Below, piece by piece: positions 62,911-64,000 of a stretch of 64,000 nt of DNA; position 1 is the first letter of the stretch; each line of letters begins with the position of its first letter. Source of the DNA: JAGVSR01 sp963786675 (lineage in GTDB: Bacteria; Pseudomonadota; Alphaproteobacteria; Rhizobiales; Hyphomicrobiaceae); contig CAWAZY010000001.1 in NCBI GenBank assembly GCA_963786675.1, positions 310,001-374,000 on the forward strand. The letters run 5' to 3'. The notes beneath the pieces are model-generated. The model had not been told where the DNA came from, did not search any database, and saw nothing but the letters and a program-made list of their open reading frames with translations. Made by a program: the position numbers and the translations under genes.

Positions 62911-64000
62911 TTACGCGGCCGGCATGCCGGCGTCATTCTCGGCGGCTTCATAGTCTGACGAGGCCGTCAGCCAGGCCTCTTCCGCCTCACCAAGCTTCTT
63001 CGCGACGAGCCCGCGTTCCAGTGTCACTTTCTGCGTACGGGGCGGGTCCTCGTACAGCGTGGGATCGGCGAGCAGCGCATCTAAACGCGCTAGTTCAGTG
63101 GTTAGCTTGTCGACCAGCTTTTCCGCATCCGTGACGCGCTTTTTAAGTGGCGCCAGCTGTTGGCGGCGTTGGGCTGAAGCCCGCCGCGCCGCCGCGCGGT
63201 CGGGACGCGCATCGCCCGCATCGCCATCGTCGCTGCTCCGCAGGCGGACGCTGCCGCCCCGGTCGGCGAGCAATTCCTCGCGATAGCTTTCCATGTCGCC
63301 GTCATAGGACGTGACCGTGCCGCCCCGAACGATCCACAGCCGGTCAGCGGTCGCTTCGACGAGATGACGGTCGTGGCTGATCAGGATGACCGCGCCTTCA
63401 TAGTCGCTCAGCGCATGGATCAGCGCCTCCCGGCTATCGATGTCGAGGTGGTTCGTCGGCTCGTCGAGGATCAGCAGGTGCGGCGCATGAAACGCCGTCA
63501 ATGCGATGAGCAGCCGGGCTTTCTCACCGCCGGAAAGATTGGCGCACTTCGTATCCGCCTTGTCGGCACCGAACCCGAAAGTCCCGAGCCGGGTGCGCTT
63601 TTGCGCTTCCGTCGCCTCGGGCATGAGCTTCACGATGTAATCGTAGGGTGTGGCGAGGGGGTTGAGATCGTCCAGTTGGTGCTGGGCGAAATACCCGACG
63701 GTGACACGATTGGCACCGAAGACCTGCCCCGACAGGGGCGGCAGGCGCCCTGCAATCAGCTTGGCGAATGTCGATTTGCCGTTGCCGTTCTGGCCAAGCA
63801 GCGCGATGCGGTCATCCTGGTCGAGCCGCAGATTGAGGCCACTGAGAATGGGCGTGCCCGGTGCATACCCCGCGCTGGCGTTCTCCAGCCTGAGCAGAGG
63901 GCTTGCGAGCATCTTCTCCGGGTTGGGCAGCACGAACGGCGTCACGCGGTCCTCGACCTGGGCGGCGATGGGCTGCATGCGCGAGAGCGCCTTGACGCGG
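62911..64000 (-). CDS. ABC-F ATPase, C-terminal half (5' part outside window)
   Basis: ABC-F proteins act on ribosomes and lack TM domains. The frame is open to the window edge, so the N-terminal cassette lies beyond 64000. Visible are the inter-domain linker (QPIAAQVEDRVTPFVLPNPE), the second nucleotide-binding domain with LLGQNGNGKSTFAKLIAGRL, LSGGEKARLLIALTAF, LLILDEPTNHLDIDSREALI and ISHDRHL, and a C-terminal coiled coil (about 265-345). The pattern resembles the Uup/YheS group; the exact subfamily is not assigned. Confidence 0.9.
   Translation of the reverse strand, partial: RVKALSRMQPIAAQVEDRVTPFVLPNPEKMLASPLLRLENASAGYAPGTPILSGLNLRLDQDDRIALLGQNGNGKSTFAKLIAGRLPPLSGQVFGANRVTVGYFAQHQLDDLNPLATPYDYIVKLMPEATEAQKRTRLGTFGFGADKADTKCANLSGGEKARLLIALTAFHAPHLLILDEPTNHLDIDSREALIHALSDYEGAVILISHDRHLVEATADRLWIVRGGTVTSYDGDMESYREELLADRGGSVRLRSSDDGDAGDARPDRAAARRASAQRRQQLAPLKKRVTDAEKLVDKLTTELARLDALLADPTLYEDPPRTQKVTLERGLVAKKLGEAEEAWLTASSDYEAAENDAGMPAA

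Noticed and set aside
1..64000. tRNA, rRNA, phage or plasmid replication genes
   Set aside because: None could be recognised by eye on either strand; a tRNAscan or Rfam search would be needed to exclude small RNAs firmly.

Overview
The window is high-GC DNA from an alphaproteobacterium, most likely Hyphomicrobiales-like. The pointers are a plant/alphaproteobacterial-type glutamate-cysteine ligase, a DUF1013 (TrcR) gene, ChpT with a single-domain receiver, an EipA-type DUF1134 protein, a two-domain L,D-transpeptidase with a long coiled coil, and an arsR-arsC-aquaporin cluster. Most of the sequence is dense chromosomal housekeeping. No CRISPR array, prophage, rRNA or tRNA was recognised.

Layout. 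1-8.7 kb: gshA (partial), a secreted unknown, rsmE, ubiA, ileS, ribF and a MaoC hydratase. 8.9-13.3 kb: trcR, rimO and an LdtD-like transpeptidase. 13.3-17 kb: a TetR-like regulator, the arsenic cluster and proC. 17-20.3 kb: a YbjN protein, a striking hairpin cluster, ubiK, lgt and a PRMT-like methyltransferase. 20.3-26 kb: an AT-richer accessory island with two IS1595-family copies, a DUF457-type hydrolase split by the second copy, and a double-barrel outer-membrane protein. 26-30 kb: a two-TM/beta protein, TetR, a small ORF, MFS and holC. 30-36.6 kb: der, rlmJ, a cold-shock gene, envelope unknowns and a FetA/FetB-like exporter. 36.6-42.1 kb: receiver, chpT, cysQ, eipA and coiled-coil or envelope proteins. 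42.3-44.7 kb: a SLATT-type 2TM protein, a tail-anchored unknown and nnrU. 44.8-53.3 kb: L,D-transpeptidase, panB, a YfgM-like TPR protein, bamB, a THUMP methyltransferase and prfC. 53.7-64 kb: CHASE2 cyclase, FecR protein, CDF transporter, DUF457 protein, a small membrane protein, glyS, a winged-helix regulator and an ABC-F ATPase (partial).

The envelope theme is strong: lgt, bamB, YfgM-like, two L,D-transpeptidases, EipA, FecR and OMP. It is joined by translation genes (ileS, glyS, rsmE, rimO, rlmJ, der, prfC) and cell-cycle control (chpT, receiver, trcR).

A caution for any user: about a dozen genes, including single-copy essential ones such as ileS and glyS, are interrupted by single-base frame changes. 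At least seven of these shift to the +1 frame, several at short homopolymers, as one extra base would cause. The simplest explanation is residual long-read indel error rather than gene decay. Those genes are annotated here over their full span with the break point given.

The least explained features are an in-frame palindromic insertion in ileS (about 5507-5637), three nested long hairpins at 17808-17969, a PRMT-like bacterial methyltransferase, and an orphan SLATT-type protein next to a tail-anchored protein.
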